Positions 1-7,451 of a stretch of DNA of 12,408 nt are shown here, piece by piece. The notes beneath the pieces are model-generated. The model ran no database searches. It was not told the DNA's origin and saw nothing but the letters and a program-made list of their open reading frames with translations. The position numbers and the translations under genes are program-made. Origin of the DNA: Frankiales bacterium (GTDB taxonomy: Bacteria > Actinomycetota > Actinomycetes > Mycobacteriales > SCTD01); assembly GCA_025464695.1 (NCBI GenBank), contig JAODNQ010000046.1, positions 1 through 12,408 on the forward strand, given 5' to 3'. Every line of letters starts with the position of its first letter. The first letter of the stretch is position 1.

Positions 1-2
1 GC

Positions 3-1376
3 ACCGGTGCCGGTCGGCCGGTCCTGCCGCCAGGCCGCGACACGCTCGTGCGCTCCTTGCTGCAGAGCCTGCAGCGCACCGCGGGCAACGCGGCCGCCAT
101 CCACCTGCTGAGCGGCGGGGGGCCGCACGTGCAGCGCGCGCCGGTCGCGCAGCGCGAGCCGGCGTCGAAGGAGGGCATCCTCGACGGCGTCCACATCACG
201 ACCTACGCCGACGCCGCGGGCTTCCTCGAGAGCCGGGTCGGTCAGCTCGAGGGCGAACGCGCGGCCGTGCTGGGCGACGGCGCGGCGTGCCCGCCGCAGC
301 TGTTCAGCGTGGCGTTCGAGGGCCGGCAGCTGCTCACCACGGTGCGCGTCGCGGGAGCGGCCGACATCGACGGGGCCACCTACGACCAGGTCGACAGCTG
401 GTACGGCTCCTGGGGCTCCGCCCTCGACGCCGGGGAGGTCGCCCGCACACTGCTGGCCGCGCAGAAGGTGCACGACGTCAAGGTCGCGGCGATGGCCGGC
501 AAGGACCGGGCGCTGGCCTACGCCGACCAGGTGGCCGACGCGAAGGCGAAGGCCTTCCAGGCCGACGACGAGACGCTGCTCGGCCAGATCTGGAGCTGGG
601 GAACCGCGCTCGTCGACTCCGCACTCGACGCGACGCCGCTCATCGAGGCCGCGACCGACCTGGAGAAGGAGCTCGTCACCGCCGCCCGTGCCGCGTCGGC
701 GTCCGCCGGGCCGAACGCCGCCCGCGGCGGCGGGACGTACAAGCTGGCCGAGGCCGGGAAGGTCCTGCCGCTGGTCACCCTCGCCAACCACGCGGTCAAC
801 GCGTTCCAGGCGGTGCAGGCCGCGGCCGACCTCGTCAGCGCGAAGAAGTCCGGCGCGGCGAAGGCGAAGTCCGACGTCAAGGCGGCGGTCGCGATCGCGG
901 GGTCCGTCGAGGGCTTCATCGGCGTCGCGACGGGGGTCGGCATCATGATCAACCTGTACCTGACGCCGATGACGGACGCGTGCCTGACGGCGCTCCAGGG
1001 GCTGGAGGACGTCGCCCGCAAGGTGAACCGCGAGCTCATGCAGAACGGCGTGTACGACAAGGTGAACTGGGACCTCGAGCCGGGCTCGCCGAACGGCCGC
1101 GCGCTGTTCATGTTCATGCTCGCCGTCCGCGGAGCCGGTGACGCCGGCGGCGTGCCGCAGCCGGTGCCGAAGCAGGTCTCGGACTACCTGGCGGGCAACC
1201 AGGACGACCTGCAGGCCGGGACGGGCACCGGCGAGCAGAAGGACGAGATGCCGACGACCGGGGCGTGGTTCTGGAAGGCCGCGGACTCCAAGAAGATCGG
1301 GTCGTGGGTCTTCCAGCACCGCGACGACCTGTGGGCCGTCTTCTACGGCAGCCTGCGGCCGGGCGGAGGCGGCTGA
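3..1376 (+). CDS. eCIS-associated-like hypothetical protein (5' partial)
   Basis: The frame is open to the left window edge, so the true start may lie outside. The first in-window candidate, GTG at 48, has no convincing ribosome binding site. Near the N-terminus is the motif LQRTAGNAA (residues 9-17 counted from GTG 48), followed by VQRAPVAQR. This LQRxAGNxA plus VQR pattern is common at the N-termini of actinobacterial proteins encoded near extracellular contractile injection systems, including DUF4157 proteins. After it come an alanine-rich, largely helical middle and a hydrophobic stretch around residues 280-310 (GFIGVATGVGIMINLYL) that could insert in a membrane or form a buried hairpin. 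The C-terminal part is Trp/Phe-rich and ends in a glycine-rich tail. No catalytic motif or HExxH was seen, so it is not a DUF4157 peptidase-like domain itself. A role as cargo or structural accessory is inferred from the N-terminal motif alone; no eCIS structural gene is visible in this window. Confidence 0.75.
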   Translation, partial: TGAGRPVLPPGRDTLVRSLLQSLQRTAGNAAAIHLLSGGGPHVQRAPVAQREPASKEGILDGVHITTYADAAGFLESRVGQLEGERAAVLGDGAACPPQLFSVAFEGRQLLTTVRVAGAADIDGATYDQVDSWYGSWGSALDAGEVARTLLAAQKVHDVKVAAMAGKDRALAYADQVADAKAKAFQADDETLLGQIWSWGTALVDSALDATPLIEAATDLEKELVTAARAASASAGPNAARGGGTYKLAEAGKVLPLVTLANHAVNAFQAVQAAADLVSAKKSGAAKAKSDVKAAVAIAGSVEGFIGVATGVGIMINLYLTPMTDACLTALQGLEDVARKVNRELMQNGVYDKVNWDLEPGSPNGRALFMFMLAVRGAGDAGGVPQPVPKQVSDYLAGNQDDLQAGTGTGEQKDEMPTTGAWFWKAADSKKIGSWVFQHRDDLWAVFYGSLRPGGGG

Positions 1377-1402
1377 CCGCGCGCCGTGCCACGCTCCGCC
1401 CC

Positions 1403-1852
1403 ATGGCCCTGTTCTCCCGCCGGACCGCCGGACGGATCGAGCCGCGCGGCGTCTGCCCCGACTGCGGCGCCGCCCTGCTGCCGCACGAGGAGGACGCCGA
1501 GGGCAGCGCGGGCGCTGTCGACGTCGTGCTGCGTCCGCTCCCGCTGCTGGTGTGCCCGAGCGGCCACGTGCGCCGCTCGGTGACCGCCGCCTGGCCCCAG
1601 ACCGTCCTCGACGCCGTCCGCGACCAGCTGCCGCTGACCGACCGGCACCCCGACTGCGGGCACGACCGCTGGGCGGGGCCGGAGCCCAAGCGGGTGCGGC
1701 TGCAGGTGTCGGCGGACCCGGTGCCGGTGCGCGTGCAGGTCTTCGCGCCCCTGCTGCGCTGCGCGGTCTGCCACGCCCCCGGCCTCGACCGGGCGACGAG
1801 CGCGGACGTCGGCGCTGCCTTCGCGGACGCGCTCGCGGGGGTCCGGACCTGA
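1403..1852 (+). CDS. hypothetical Cys/His-rich protein, zinc-ribbon-like
   Basis: This 149-residue protein is not recognised as a named family. It carries several potential metal ligands: C18-x2-C21, C51-x3-H55, H82/C85/H87 and C120-x2-C123. The CPDCG and CPSGH elements look like halves of zinc ribbons, so structural zinc binding is likely, but no DNA-binding or enzymatic signature follows. There is no signal peptide or membrane segment, so it is probably cytoplasmic. I chose ATG 1403 over the longer in-frame extension from 1265 because the extension would run inside the upstream gene; the sequence before 1403 has no Shine-Dalgarno. It starts 26 nt after the eCIS-like gene, on the same strand, so co-transcription is possible. 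It ends 1 nt from the convergent M1 peptidase gene. Confidence 0.72.
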   Translation: MALFSRRTAGRIEPRGVCPDCGAALLPHEEDAEGSAGAVDVVLRPLPLLVCPSGHVRRSVTAAWPQTVLDAVRDQLPLTDRHPDCGHDRWAGPEPKRVRLQVSADPVPVRVQVFAPLLRCAVCHAPGLDRATSADVGAAFADALAGVRT

Positions 1853-1853
1853 C

Positions 1854-3269
1854 CTACCAGCTGGTCGGCTTGCTGGGGGTGTCGATCCAGACCCGGAAGA
1901 AGTCGTCCAGCTGCTTGCCGCTGACCTTCTCGGCCAGGGCGAGGAGGTCCGCGGTGCTCACGTTGCGGCCCTTGTTGTCGGTCGCCCAGCGGCGCAGCAG
2001 GGTCGAGAAGGCCGCCTCGCCGATCTTGTTGCGGAGCGCGACCAGGGCGGCGCCACCGCGGTCGTAGGTGGCGTCGGCGAACAGCGTCTGCGGGCTCGGG
2101 TCGCCGGGAGGGGTCGCCCAGAACGCGTCCTTGGCGGGCCTCCGGTAGACGTCGTCGAACCGCTTCTGCAGGGAGGGCCCGCCCTGCGACGCGCCCCACA
2201 GCCACTCGGCGTAGGTGGCGAAGCCCTCGTTCAGCCAGATGTCGCGCCAGCGGCTCGGGGTGACGCTGTTGCCCACCCACTGGTGGGCCAGCTCGTGGGC
2301 GACCGTCGCGGCGTCGGCGTAGCGGGAGTAGACGGGGCGGGTCTGCGTCTCGAGCGCGTAGCCCACGCTGTCGTCGTCGACGATCGCACCGAAGGACGTG
2401 AACGGGTACGGCCCGAACACCCCCTCGAAGAACGACACGAGCTGCGGCTCCAGGGCGAGCGCCGCGAGGGTGGTGCGCCGGTCGGGGCCGGTCAGGTCGC
2501 GGTCGACGAAGTCGAGGACCGGCAGACCGTGCGGCCCCTTCTGCGTCGTCATGTCGTAGTCGCCCACCGACGCCGTCGACAGGTAGCTGGCCATCGGGTC
2601 CGTCGCCCGCCAGACGAAGGTGGTGCGCCCGCCCGCGGTGGTGGGCGGGCCGACCAGCTCCCCGTTGGCGACGGCGGTCTTGCCGGCGGGGACCGAGATC
2701 CGGTAGTCGTAGGTGGCCTTGTCGGTGAGGACGTCGTTGACCGGGTACCAGGTGGACGCGCCCTCCGGCTCGTTGGCCACCAGCGCGCCGTCCGCGAAGG
2801 ACACGAAGCCGTACAGCGCGTCCTCGATGTCGCGGGGCTGACCGGGGACGCCGCCGTAGTCGACGGTGACCGTGTCCCGGCTGCCGGCGGTGAGACGCGG
2901 GGCGGTGCGGACGACCAGCTCGCCGCCCCGGCCGTCGGCGGGCGGCGGCTGCTGGCTGTAGCCCGCAGCCACGCCGTCCACCTTCACCGACGAGACCGTG
3001 AGGCCCCGCAGGTCCAGGCTCAGGCTGTCCAGGTCCTGCGTCGCCGTGAGGGCGACGTCGGCGGTGCCGTCCAGCCGTCCGCTGGAGGGCGTGTACGTCA
3101 GGTCGAGGCCGTAGTGGCTGACGTCGTACCCGCCGTTGCCGGCCTGCGGGAAGTACGGGTCGCCACCGGTGGTCGCACCGGCGCTGGTGCCGCCGGCGAC
3201 GGCCGGCACCGTCGCGAGCAGGGGCGAGGCCAGGGCGAGGGCGGTGAGCACGGTCGCGGTGCGTCTCAT
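1854..3269 (-). CDS. M1 family metallopeptidase (exported aminopeptidase-like)
   Basis: This 471-residue protein begins with an Arg-Arg n-region and a hydrophobic Ala/Leu stretch ending near AVAGG, a signal peptide, so it is expected outside the membrane. The gluzincin zinc site is complete: HELAH at 325-329 with the third ligand E348 in NEGFATY. Y402 in TYDRGG fits the catalytic tyrosine of M1 enzymes. The GAMEN exopeptidase motif of classical aminopeptidase N is replaced by GYALE (303-307), the form seen in many actinobacterial M1 homologues; E307 would bind the substrate amino terminus. At 471 residues it lacks the large C-terminal helical domain of the ~850-residue PepN type, so it is the short catalytic form. 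Peptide trimming outside the cell is likely, but substrate specificity cannot be read from the sequence. It is divergent from the SDR gene and has its own leaderless-type promoter. Confidence 0.93.
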   Translation of the reverse strand: MRRTATVLTALALASPLLATVPAVAGGTSAGATTGGDPYFPQAGNGGYDVSHYGLDLTYTPSSGRLDGTADVALTATQDLDSLSLDLRGLTVSSVKVDGVAAGYSQQPPPADGRGGELVVRTAPRLTAGSRDTVTVDYGGVPGQPRDIEDALYGFVSFADGALVANEPEGASTWYPVNDVLTDKATYDYRISVPAGKTAVANGELVGPPTTAGGRTTFVWRATDPMASYLSTASVGDYDMTTQKGPHGLPVLDFVDRDLTGPDRRTTLAALALEPQLVSFFEGVFGPYPFTSFGAIVDDDSVGYALETQTRPVYSRYADAATVAHELAHQWVGNSVTPSRWRDIWLNEGFATYAEWLWGASQGGPSLQKRFDDVYRRPAKDAFWATPPGDPSPQTLFADATYDRGGAALVALRNKIGEAAFSTLLRRWATDNKGRNVSTADLLALAEKVSGKQLDDFFRVWIDTPSKPTSW

Positions 3270-3275
3270 CGGCGC

Positions 3276-3281
3276 AACCTA
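3276..3281 (-). promoter_or_regulatory. candidate -10 box for leaderless M1 peptidase mRNA
   Basis: On the minus strand TAGGTT (a TANNNT box) sits exactly 6 nt before the ATG at 3269. This places transcription start at or next to the start codon, a common arrangement in actinobacteria. No Shine-Dalgarno is present, consistent with a leaderless message. A matching -35 is not obvious, so the call rests on box and spacing only. Confidence 0.4.
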
Positions 3282-3351
3282 GGCCCCGCGCGTGACAGCG
3301 CACCACCTCCGTCTTCGGAATCGTCCGCGTGGTCGCCCGGTTGCCGCTCCC

Positions 3352-4197
3352 ATGACCTCCTCCGCTCCCCGCACCTGGCTCGTCACCGGCGCCTCCCGCG
3401 GTCTCGGCCGCGCGTTCTGCGAGGTCGCCCTCGAGGCCGGCGACGCCGTCGTCGCGACCGCCCGGCGTCCCGAGCAGCTCGACGACCTCGTCGCTGCGCA
3501 CCCGGACCGTGCGCTCGCTGTCGCCCTCGACGTCACCGACCGCACGGCGGTCGACCGGGCCGTCGCCGAGGCCGCCGCCTTCACCGGCCGGATCGACGTG
3601 CTGGTCAACAACGCCGGGTACGGCCTGGCGTCCGGCGTCGAGGAGGCGTCCGAGCAGGAGGTGCGGGACCAGTTCGAGGTCAACGTCTTCGGCGCGCTCT
3701 GGTGCACGCAGGCCGTGCTGCCGGTGATGCGCGCCCAGGGGTCCGGGCACCTGTTCCAGGTGTCCAGCATCGGCGGCGTCGCGGCCTTCCCCAACACCGG
3801 GATCTACCACGCGAGCAAGTGGGCGCTGGAGGGCTTCTCGGAGTCGCTCGCCCTGGAGGTCGCCGGCTTCGGCGTCCGCGTGACGATCGTGGAGCCGGGG
3901 CCCTTCCGCACCGACTGGAACGGCGACAGCATGGTCCGGTCCACGCCGATGCCCGAGTACGACGACGTGCTGGGCGCCCGGCGCGAGGCGATGTCCGGGG
4001 CGTACGCCCGGACGCAGAAGGGCGACCCGCGGCGGGCCGGCGAGGCGCTCCTGCAGGTGCTCGACAGCGAGGCTCCGCCGCTGCGCCTGCTGCTCGGCGC
4101 CATGGCAGCCGACCTCGGGCCCTCGGTCTACGCGAAGCGGCTCGACGAGTGGGCGGCCTGGGACGCCACCGCGCGCGGGGCCGACTTCCCGGACTAG
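3352..4197 (+). CDS. SDR family NAD(P)-dependent oxidoreductase
   Basis: A classical short-chain dehydrogenase of 281 residues. The Rossmann nucleotide-binding motif TGASRGLG is at 12-19, D60 follows strand 4, NNAG is at 86-89, and the catalytic set is N111, S139, Y152 and K156 (YHASK). R38/R39 after the second strand, where an acidic residue would favour NAD, suggests NADP(H) preference. The C-terminal substrate region is long and resembles SDRs often annotated as oxidoreductase/SDR with PGPFRTDW; the substrate is unknown. I chose ATG 3352 because the Rossmann strand begins 8 residues later. The in-frame GTG at 3292 would add a basic 20-residue leader that the family lacks. Its stop codon overlaps that of the convergent GIDE gene within a shared CTAG at 4194-4197. 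Confidence 0.92.
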   Translation: MTSSAPRTWLVTGASRGLGRAFCEVALEAGDAVVATARRPEQLDDLVAAHPDRALAVALDVTDRTAVDRAVAEAAAFTGRIDVLVNNAGYGLASGVEEASEQEVRDQFEVNVFGALWCTQAVLPVMRAQGSGHLFQVSSIGGVAAFPNTGIYHASKWALEGFSESLALEVAGFGVRVTIVEPGPFRTDWNGDSMVRSTPMPEYDDVLGARREAMSGAYARTQKGDPRRAGEALLQVLDSEAPPLRLLLGAMAADLGPSVYAKRLDEWAAWDATARGADFPD

Positions 4198-4982
4198 ACG
4201 ACGAGGGCGCCGACGCCCGCCGCCACCGCCCCGACGCCGCACAGGACCCCTCCCACGGACAGGCCCTGCGCCCAGCGGACGTGCCCGCGGACGACGTCCT
4301 CCTCCTCGCGCGTCGACACGAGCAGGTCGTCGCCGCCGGCGACCTCCACCCCGCCGTCGGGCGTCGACCGGGCGGTGCCGCACACGTACAGCGTCGTGCC
4401 CGCCAGCAGCGCCTCCTCGACGTACTGGTAGCCGATGTCGCGGCCGCCGCGAGTGGTCATGCTGAACGGTCCGACCGCGAGGGTGGTCTCCTCCGCCTCG
4501 GCGGGCTGCAGCCGGTCGTGCAGCAGCTCCGGACGGTCCACGCGGGCGCCGCGCAGGACCACCGGGACGGCCCCGGTGGCGTCGCGCACCAGCACGCGGA
4601 CGTCGTCGCTGGTCTCGGTGCTCACGACCTCCGTGGCCTCGGTGCGGCTGGTGCTCGTGTGCCCCTTGCTGTCGGTGCTGTGCGTGGTCTTCCAGTAGTG
4701 GTGGACGACCTTCGCCCGGTACCAGAGCACCGGGCGGCCCGAGTACGGCCCGACGAGGGACGTGCCCTCCGCCTCGCCCACGCCCTTGACCTCGACGTCG
4801 CGCTGCAGGGCCCCCGGTCCGAGCGACGCCGTCACCGTCCGGGCCTCGTCCAGCAGGTCCGCGCAGGTGGAGGTCGCGGTCGCGGTGAGGCGGCCCGCCT
4901 GCCGGGACCGGGAGACGGCGGCACGGACCAGCAGCACGGCGGCGACGACGAGCACGACGGCGAGGACCAGCAGGGGCACCAT
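4194..4982 (-). CDS. GIDE-domain membrane protein (annotated in bacteria as E3 ubiquitin ligase family)
   Basis: This 262-residue protein has one N-terminal transmembrane segment (about 3-20), a long soluble region and a C-terminal hydrophobic segment (about 240-262). The soluble part contains LWYRAKV (about 84-90), RDATGAVPVVL (about 133-143) and GYQYVEEALLAGTTLYVCG (about 185-203), the pattern of the GIDE domain shared with mitochondrial MUL1/MULAN. The eukaryotic protein has the same TM-GIDE-TM layout but adds a cytosolic RING finger. No RING cysteines are present here, so ubiquitin ligase activity should not be inferred. The function of bacterial GIDE proteins is not established. ATG 4982 is preferred over the in-frame ATG 5024 because a TACGGT -10-like box lies 6 nt before it and the TM segment starts directly after. 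It is divergent from the glycosyltransferase operon and converges on the SDR gene. Confidence 0.85.
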   Translation of the reverse strand: MVPLLVLAVVLVVAAVLLVRAAVSRSRQAGRLTATATSTCADLLDEARTVTASLGPGALQRDVEVKGVGEAEGTSLVGPYSGRPVLWYRAKVVHHYWKTTHSTDSKGHTSTSRTEATEVVSTETSDDVRVLVRDATGAVPVVLRGARVDRPELLHDRLQPAEAEETTLAVGPFSMTTRGGRDIGYQYVEEALLAGTTLYVCGTARSTPDGGVEVAGGDDLLVSTREEEDVVRGHVRWAQGLSVGGVLCGVGAVAAGVGALVV

Positions 4983-4988
4983 GGCCGG

Positions 4989-4994
4989 ACCGTA
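4989..4994 (-). promoter_or_regulatory. candidate -10 box for leaderless GIDE-protein mRNA
   Basis: TACGGT on the minus strand lies 6 nt before ATG 4982, the same box-to-start spacing seen for the M1 peptidase gene at 3276-3281. This supports the shorter start for the GIDE gene. No clear -35 was identified. Confidence 0.42.
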
Positions 4995-5054
4995 GTGGTG
5001 CGTGCGTCCGCGTGGCGCCGGCATGCACAGGGCGGTTCCGGGCAGGAGCCGCGC

Positions 5055-6149
5055 GTGAGGGTGGCCCTGGTGTGCGGACGCGACGAGCCGCGGCGCGACG
5101 GCGTCGCCGACTACGTCCACCGGCTCGCGGCCGCGCTGCCCGCCTACGGGGTGGAGGCCGACGTCGTCGAGGCCGGAGGCCGGGTGCGGGCGGCGGCGGC
5201 CCAGCTGCGCGCAGCCCGTCCGGACGTCGTCCACGTGCAGTTCGCGCCCTCGGCCTACGGCTACGCGCCGTGGGTCGGGCTGCTGCCGCACCTGGTGCGG
5301 GCGCCGGTCGTGACCACGCTGCACGAGTACGGCTGGTGGTCCTGGCCCGCCCGGGTGCCGTCCCGCGCCTGGTCGCTGCTGGAGCGGACCCGGCTGTGGG
5401 ACCGCGAGACGCTGCGCCTGGTGCCGGCGTCGCGGGGTGTCGTCGCCACGAACCCGGCGCACGCGCAGGTCCTGCGCGAGCGGCTGCGCGTGCAGCCCCG
5501 GGTGGTGCCGATCGGACCGAACGTGGACCGCGTCCCCGCCGACCGGGCCGCCACCCGACGCCGCCACGACCTGCCCGAGGGCGCCCCGGTGGCCGTGTTC
5601 TTCGGCTTCGTGCACCCCGTGAAGGGGGTCCGGTGGCTGCTCGGCGCCGTCGCCGCCCTGCGGGCCTCGACCCACCCGGACCTGCACCTCGTGGTGGCGG
5701 GCGGCTTCGACTCCCTCGCCCTGCCCGGGCAGGAGGCCCGCGACTTCGAGGCCGAGGTGCGGCAGCAGGTGTCCGACCTCGGGCTCGACGACGCCGTCCG
5801 GATCACCGGCTGGGTCGAGGCCGAGGAGGTGTCGGCCCTGCTTCAGGCGAGCGACGTCGCGGCGCTGCCGTTCACGCACGGGCTGACGACCAAGAGCGGC
5901 TCGCTGCTCGCCGTCCTCGACCACGACCTCCCGCTGGTCGGCACGCGCGGCGAGGGGACGACGCCGGAGCTCGAGGCGGCCGGGTGGCTCGGGCCGGTGC
6001 GGGAGAGCGAGGTCCTCGCCGACAACCTCCGCCGCGCCCTGGCCGAGGGACCGCGCCCGGCAGCGCGGGCGCTGGCCGACGCGCACGCGTGGGACGCCGC
6101 CGCGAAGGCCCACGCCGAGCTCTACGCCGAGGTGCTGGCCGGTGCCTGA
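5055..6149 (+). CDS. glycosyltransferase, GT4-type (GT-B fold)
   Basis: This 364-residue protein has the two-lobed GT-B layout. The N-terminal lobe starts MRVALVCG and has an acceptor-side loop with DGVADYVHRL. The C-terminal lobe has a phosphate/nucleotide-contacting HPVKG (187-191) and a donor-site segment LPFTHGLTTKSGSLLAV from 271. The usual E-x7-E of GT4 enzymes is not present; a K-S-G-S form stands in its place, as in a subset of bacterial family members. It probably transfers a sugar from a nucleotide-sugar donor at the inner face of the membrane; donor and acceptor are unknown. Start GTG 5055 has an AGGAG 6 nt upstream. Its 3' end overlaps the GT9 gene by 8 nt, so the two are almost certainly co-translated and may act on the same glycan. 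Confidence 0.9.
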   Translation: MRVALVCGRDEPRRDGVADYVHRLAAALPAYGVEADVVEAGGRVRAAAAQLRAARPDVVHVQFAPSAYGYAPWVGLLPHLVRAPVVTTLHEYGWWSWPARVPSRAWSLLERTRLWDRETLRLVPASRGVVATNPAHAQVLRERLRVQPRVVPIGPNVDRVPADRAATRRRHDLPEGAPVAVFFGFVHPVKGVRWLLGAVAALRASTHPDLHLVVAGGFDSLALPGQEARDFEAEVRQQVSDLGLDDAVRITGWVEAEEVSALLQASDVAALPFTHGLTTKSGSLLAVLDHDLPLVGTRGEGTTPELEAAGWLGPVRESEVLADNLRRALAEGPRPAARALADAHAWDAAAKAHAELYAEVLAGA

Positions 6150-7092
6150 CCTGCTCTTCGTCGAGCTGCTGGGCGGCTTCGGCGACCTGCTGCTCGCCCT
6201 GCCCGCGGTCCACGCCCTGGCGCTCGCCGGCAACCGCGTGCACGTCCTGACGTTCGACCCGGGCGGTCAGCTGCTCGACGGCGACCCGCTCGTGGCGTCC
6301 GTGACGACGACGTCCGACCACACCGACGGCGCGCCCCGCCGCGCGGTGTCGGCGGCCCTCGCGGCCCGTCGGTACGACCGCGCCGTCACGACCACCACCT
6401 ACGACGGCATCGGTGCGCTGCTGCCCGACAGCGTCCCCGAGACGGTCACCGACCTGTGGCGCCGGCCGCCGCCGGACGAGCTCGTCGACCGGCGTTTCCT
6501 GCGCCTGCTCGCCGGCGACGGCTGGATCCGCCCCGAGCACGTCGCGCTGCCGCCGCGGCTGGCCGCCGTGCCCGACGACGACGCCCCCGACGTGCTGCTG
6601 CTCCCCGACGCCGGCATGCGGGTCAAGCGCTGGGACGGCTGGCCGCGCCTGGTCGCCCTCCTGGACGGGCTCGACGTCGCCGCGCTGGCAGGTCCGGCGG
6701 GGACGGCGGCGCAGGAGACCGGCGCACGCGTCCTGCCGCCCCGGTCGCTGCCCGGGCTGGCCTCGCTGGCCGCCGGCGTGGCCGCCCGCGGGGGAGTGGT
6801 GGTGGGCGCCGACACCGGCCCCGTCCGGCTCGCCGCTGCCGCCGGTGCTCGGACGGTGGGGCTGTTCGGCCCGACCCTGGCGGCCCGCTACGGCCAGCGC
6901 CCGGAGCAGGGACACGTGGGCCTGCAGGGGCTCCCCGAGTGCGAGGTCCGGCTGCCGACCGCCATCACCGAGCAGGCCTGCTGGTGGTCCGGCGCCTGCC
7001 CGCTGACCGGAGCAGGGCCGGCCTGCATGGCCGACCTGCAGCCGGAGCAGGTCGCGGCAGCGGTGCGCGAAGGGGCGAGACTGTACGTGTGA
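6142..7092 (+). CDS. glycosyltransferase family 9 protein (heptosyltransferase-fold)
   Basis: This 316-residue GT-B enzyme of family 9 starts with FVELLGGFGDLLLALPAVHAL, the family's N-terminal Gly-rich loop and helix. The C-terminal donor motif is D224-T-G-P followed by LAAAAGARTVGLFGPT. Four cysteines (C267, C280, C286, C295) form a C-terminal cluster of the type seen in some GT9 members. The best-studied relatives are ADP-heptose:LPS heptosyltransferases. An actinobacterium has no LPS, so the acceptor here is probably another cell-wall glycan or glycolipid, and the donor may or may not be a heptose. The GTG start lies inside the end of the GT4 gene (8-nt overlap), and the stop overlaps the DoxX-like gene by 4 nt (GTGA), so it is translationally coupled on both sides. 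Confidence 0.9.
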   Translation: MPDLLFVELLGGFGDLLLALPAVHALALAGNRVHVLTFDPGGQLLDGDPLVASVTTTSDHTDGAPRRAVSAALAARRYDRAVTTTTYDGIGALLPDSVPETVTDLWRRPPPDELVDRRFLRLLAGDGWIRPEHVALPPRLAAVPDDDAPDVLLLPDAGMRVKRWDGWPRLVALLDGLDVAALAGPAGTAAQETGARVLPPRSLPGLASLAAGVAARGGVVVGADTGPVRLAAAAGARTVGLFGPTLAARYGQRPEQGHVGLQGLPECEVRLPTAITEQACWWSGACPLTGAGPACMADLQPEQVAAAVREGARLYV

Positions 7093-7451
7093 CCCGCCTG
7101 CGCGCCGCCTCGCCCGTCCTGCTGGGCGCCCTGCTGTGCGGGGCGGGGGTGCTGCACGGCGCGACCCCCGGGTTCTTCGACGCGATCGTGCCGTCCTTCC
7201 TGCCGCACCCGCGGGCCTGGACGTACGCCAGCGGGGTCGCCGAGGTCGCCGTCGGGGCGGCCGTGCTCGCGCCGTCCACCCGGGAGCGGGGAGCCCTGGC
7301 GGCCGCGCTGCTGTTCGTGGCCGTCTTCCCGGCCAACGTTCAGCAGGCGGTGCAGTCGTCGGGCACCGAGCAGGTGCTCGCCCTGCTGCGGCTGCCGGTG
7401 CAGGTGCCGCTGGTGCTGTGGGCCCTGCAGGTGCGCCGGTCCGCCGCGTGA
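7089..7451 (+). CDS. DoxX-like small integral membrane protein
   Basis: This 120-residue protein has four hydrophobic segments at about 8-22, 46-62, 70-85 and 97-115, separated by short polar loops. The pattern GVLHGATPGFFDAIVP near the N-terminus, YASGVAEVAVGAAVL in the middle and FPANVQ before the last helix is typical of DoxX-family proteins of unknown function. The DoxX name comes from an archaeal quinol oxidase subunit, but small bacterial members are not shown to have that activity. The start GTG overlaps the GT9 stop (GTGA), and its own stop overlaps the trmB start in the same way. It is therefore expressed with the glycosyltransferases and TrmB, though a functional tie is not evident. 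Confidence 0.85.
   Translation: MTRLRAASPVLLGALLCGAGVLHGATPGFFDAIVPSFLPHPRAWTYASGVAEVAVGAAVLAPSTRERGALAAALLFVAVFPANVQQAVQSSGTEQVLALLRLPVQVPLVLWALQVRRSAA

Noticed and set aside
3292..3351. Longer SDR start at GTG 3292
   Set aside because: It would add a basic 20-residue leader not found in the family; ATG 3352 fits the Rossmann start.
1114..5028. Very long minus-strand open frame of about 1300 codons
   Set aside because: It is antisense or out of frame to well-supported genes (M1 peptidase, SDR, GIDE protein), and its translation is Arg/Gly/Ala-rich low-complexity sequence typical of shadow frames in high-GC DNA.
2283..5054. In-frame extension upstream of the GT4 glycosyltransferase
   Set aside because: It runs antisense to the M1 and GIDE genes, has no family similarity, and GTG 5055 has a good ribosome binding site and begins the expected first Rossmann strand.
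4983..6233. In-frame extension upstream of the GIDE gene
   Set aside because: It is antisense to the glycosyltransferase; the TM segment and -10-like box place the start at 4982.
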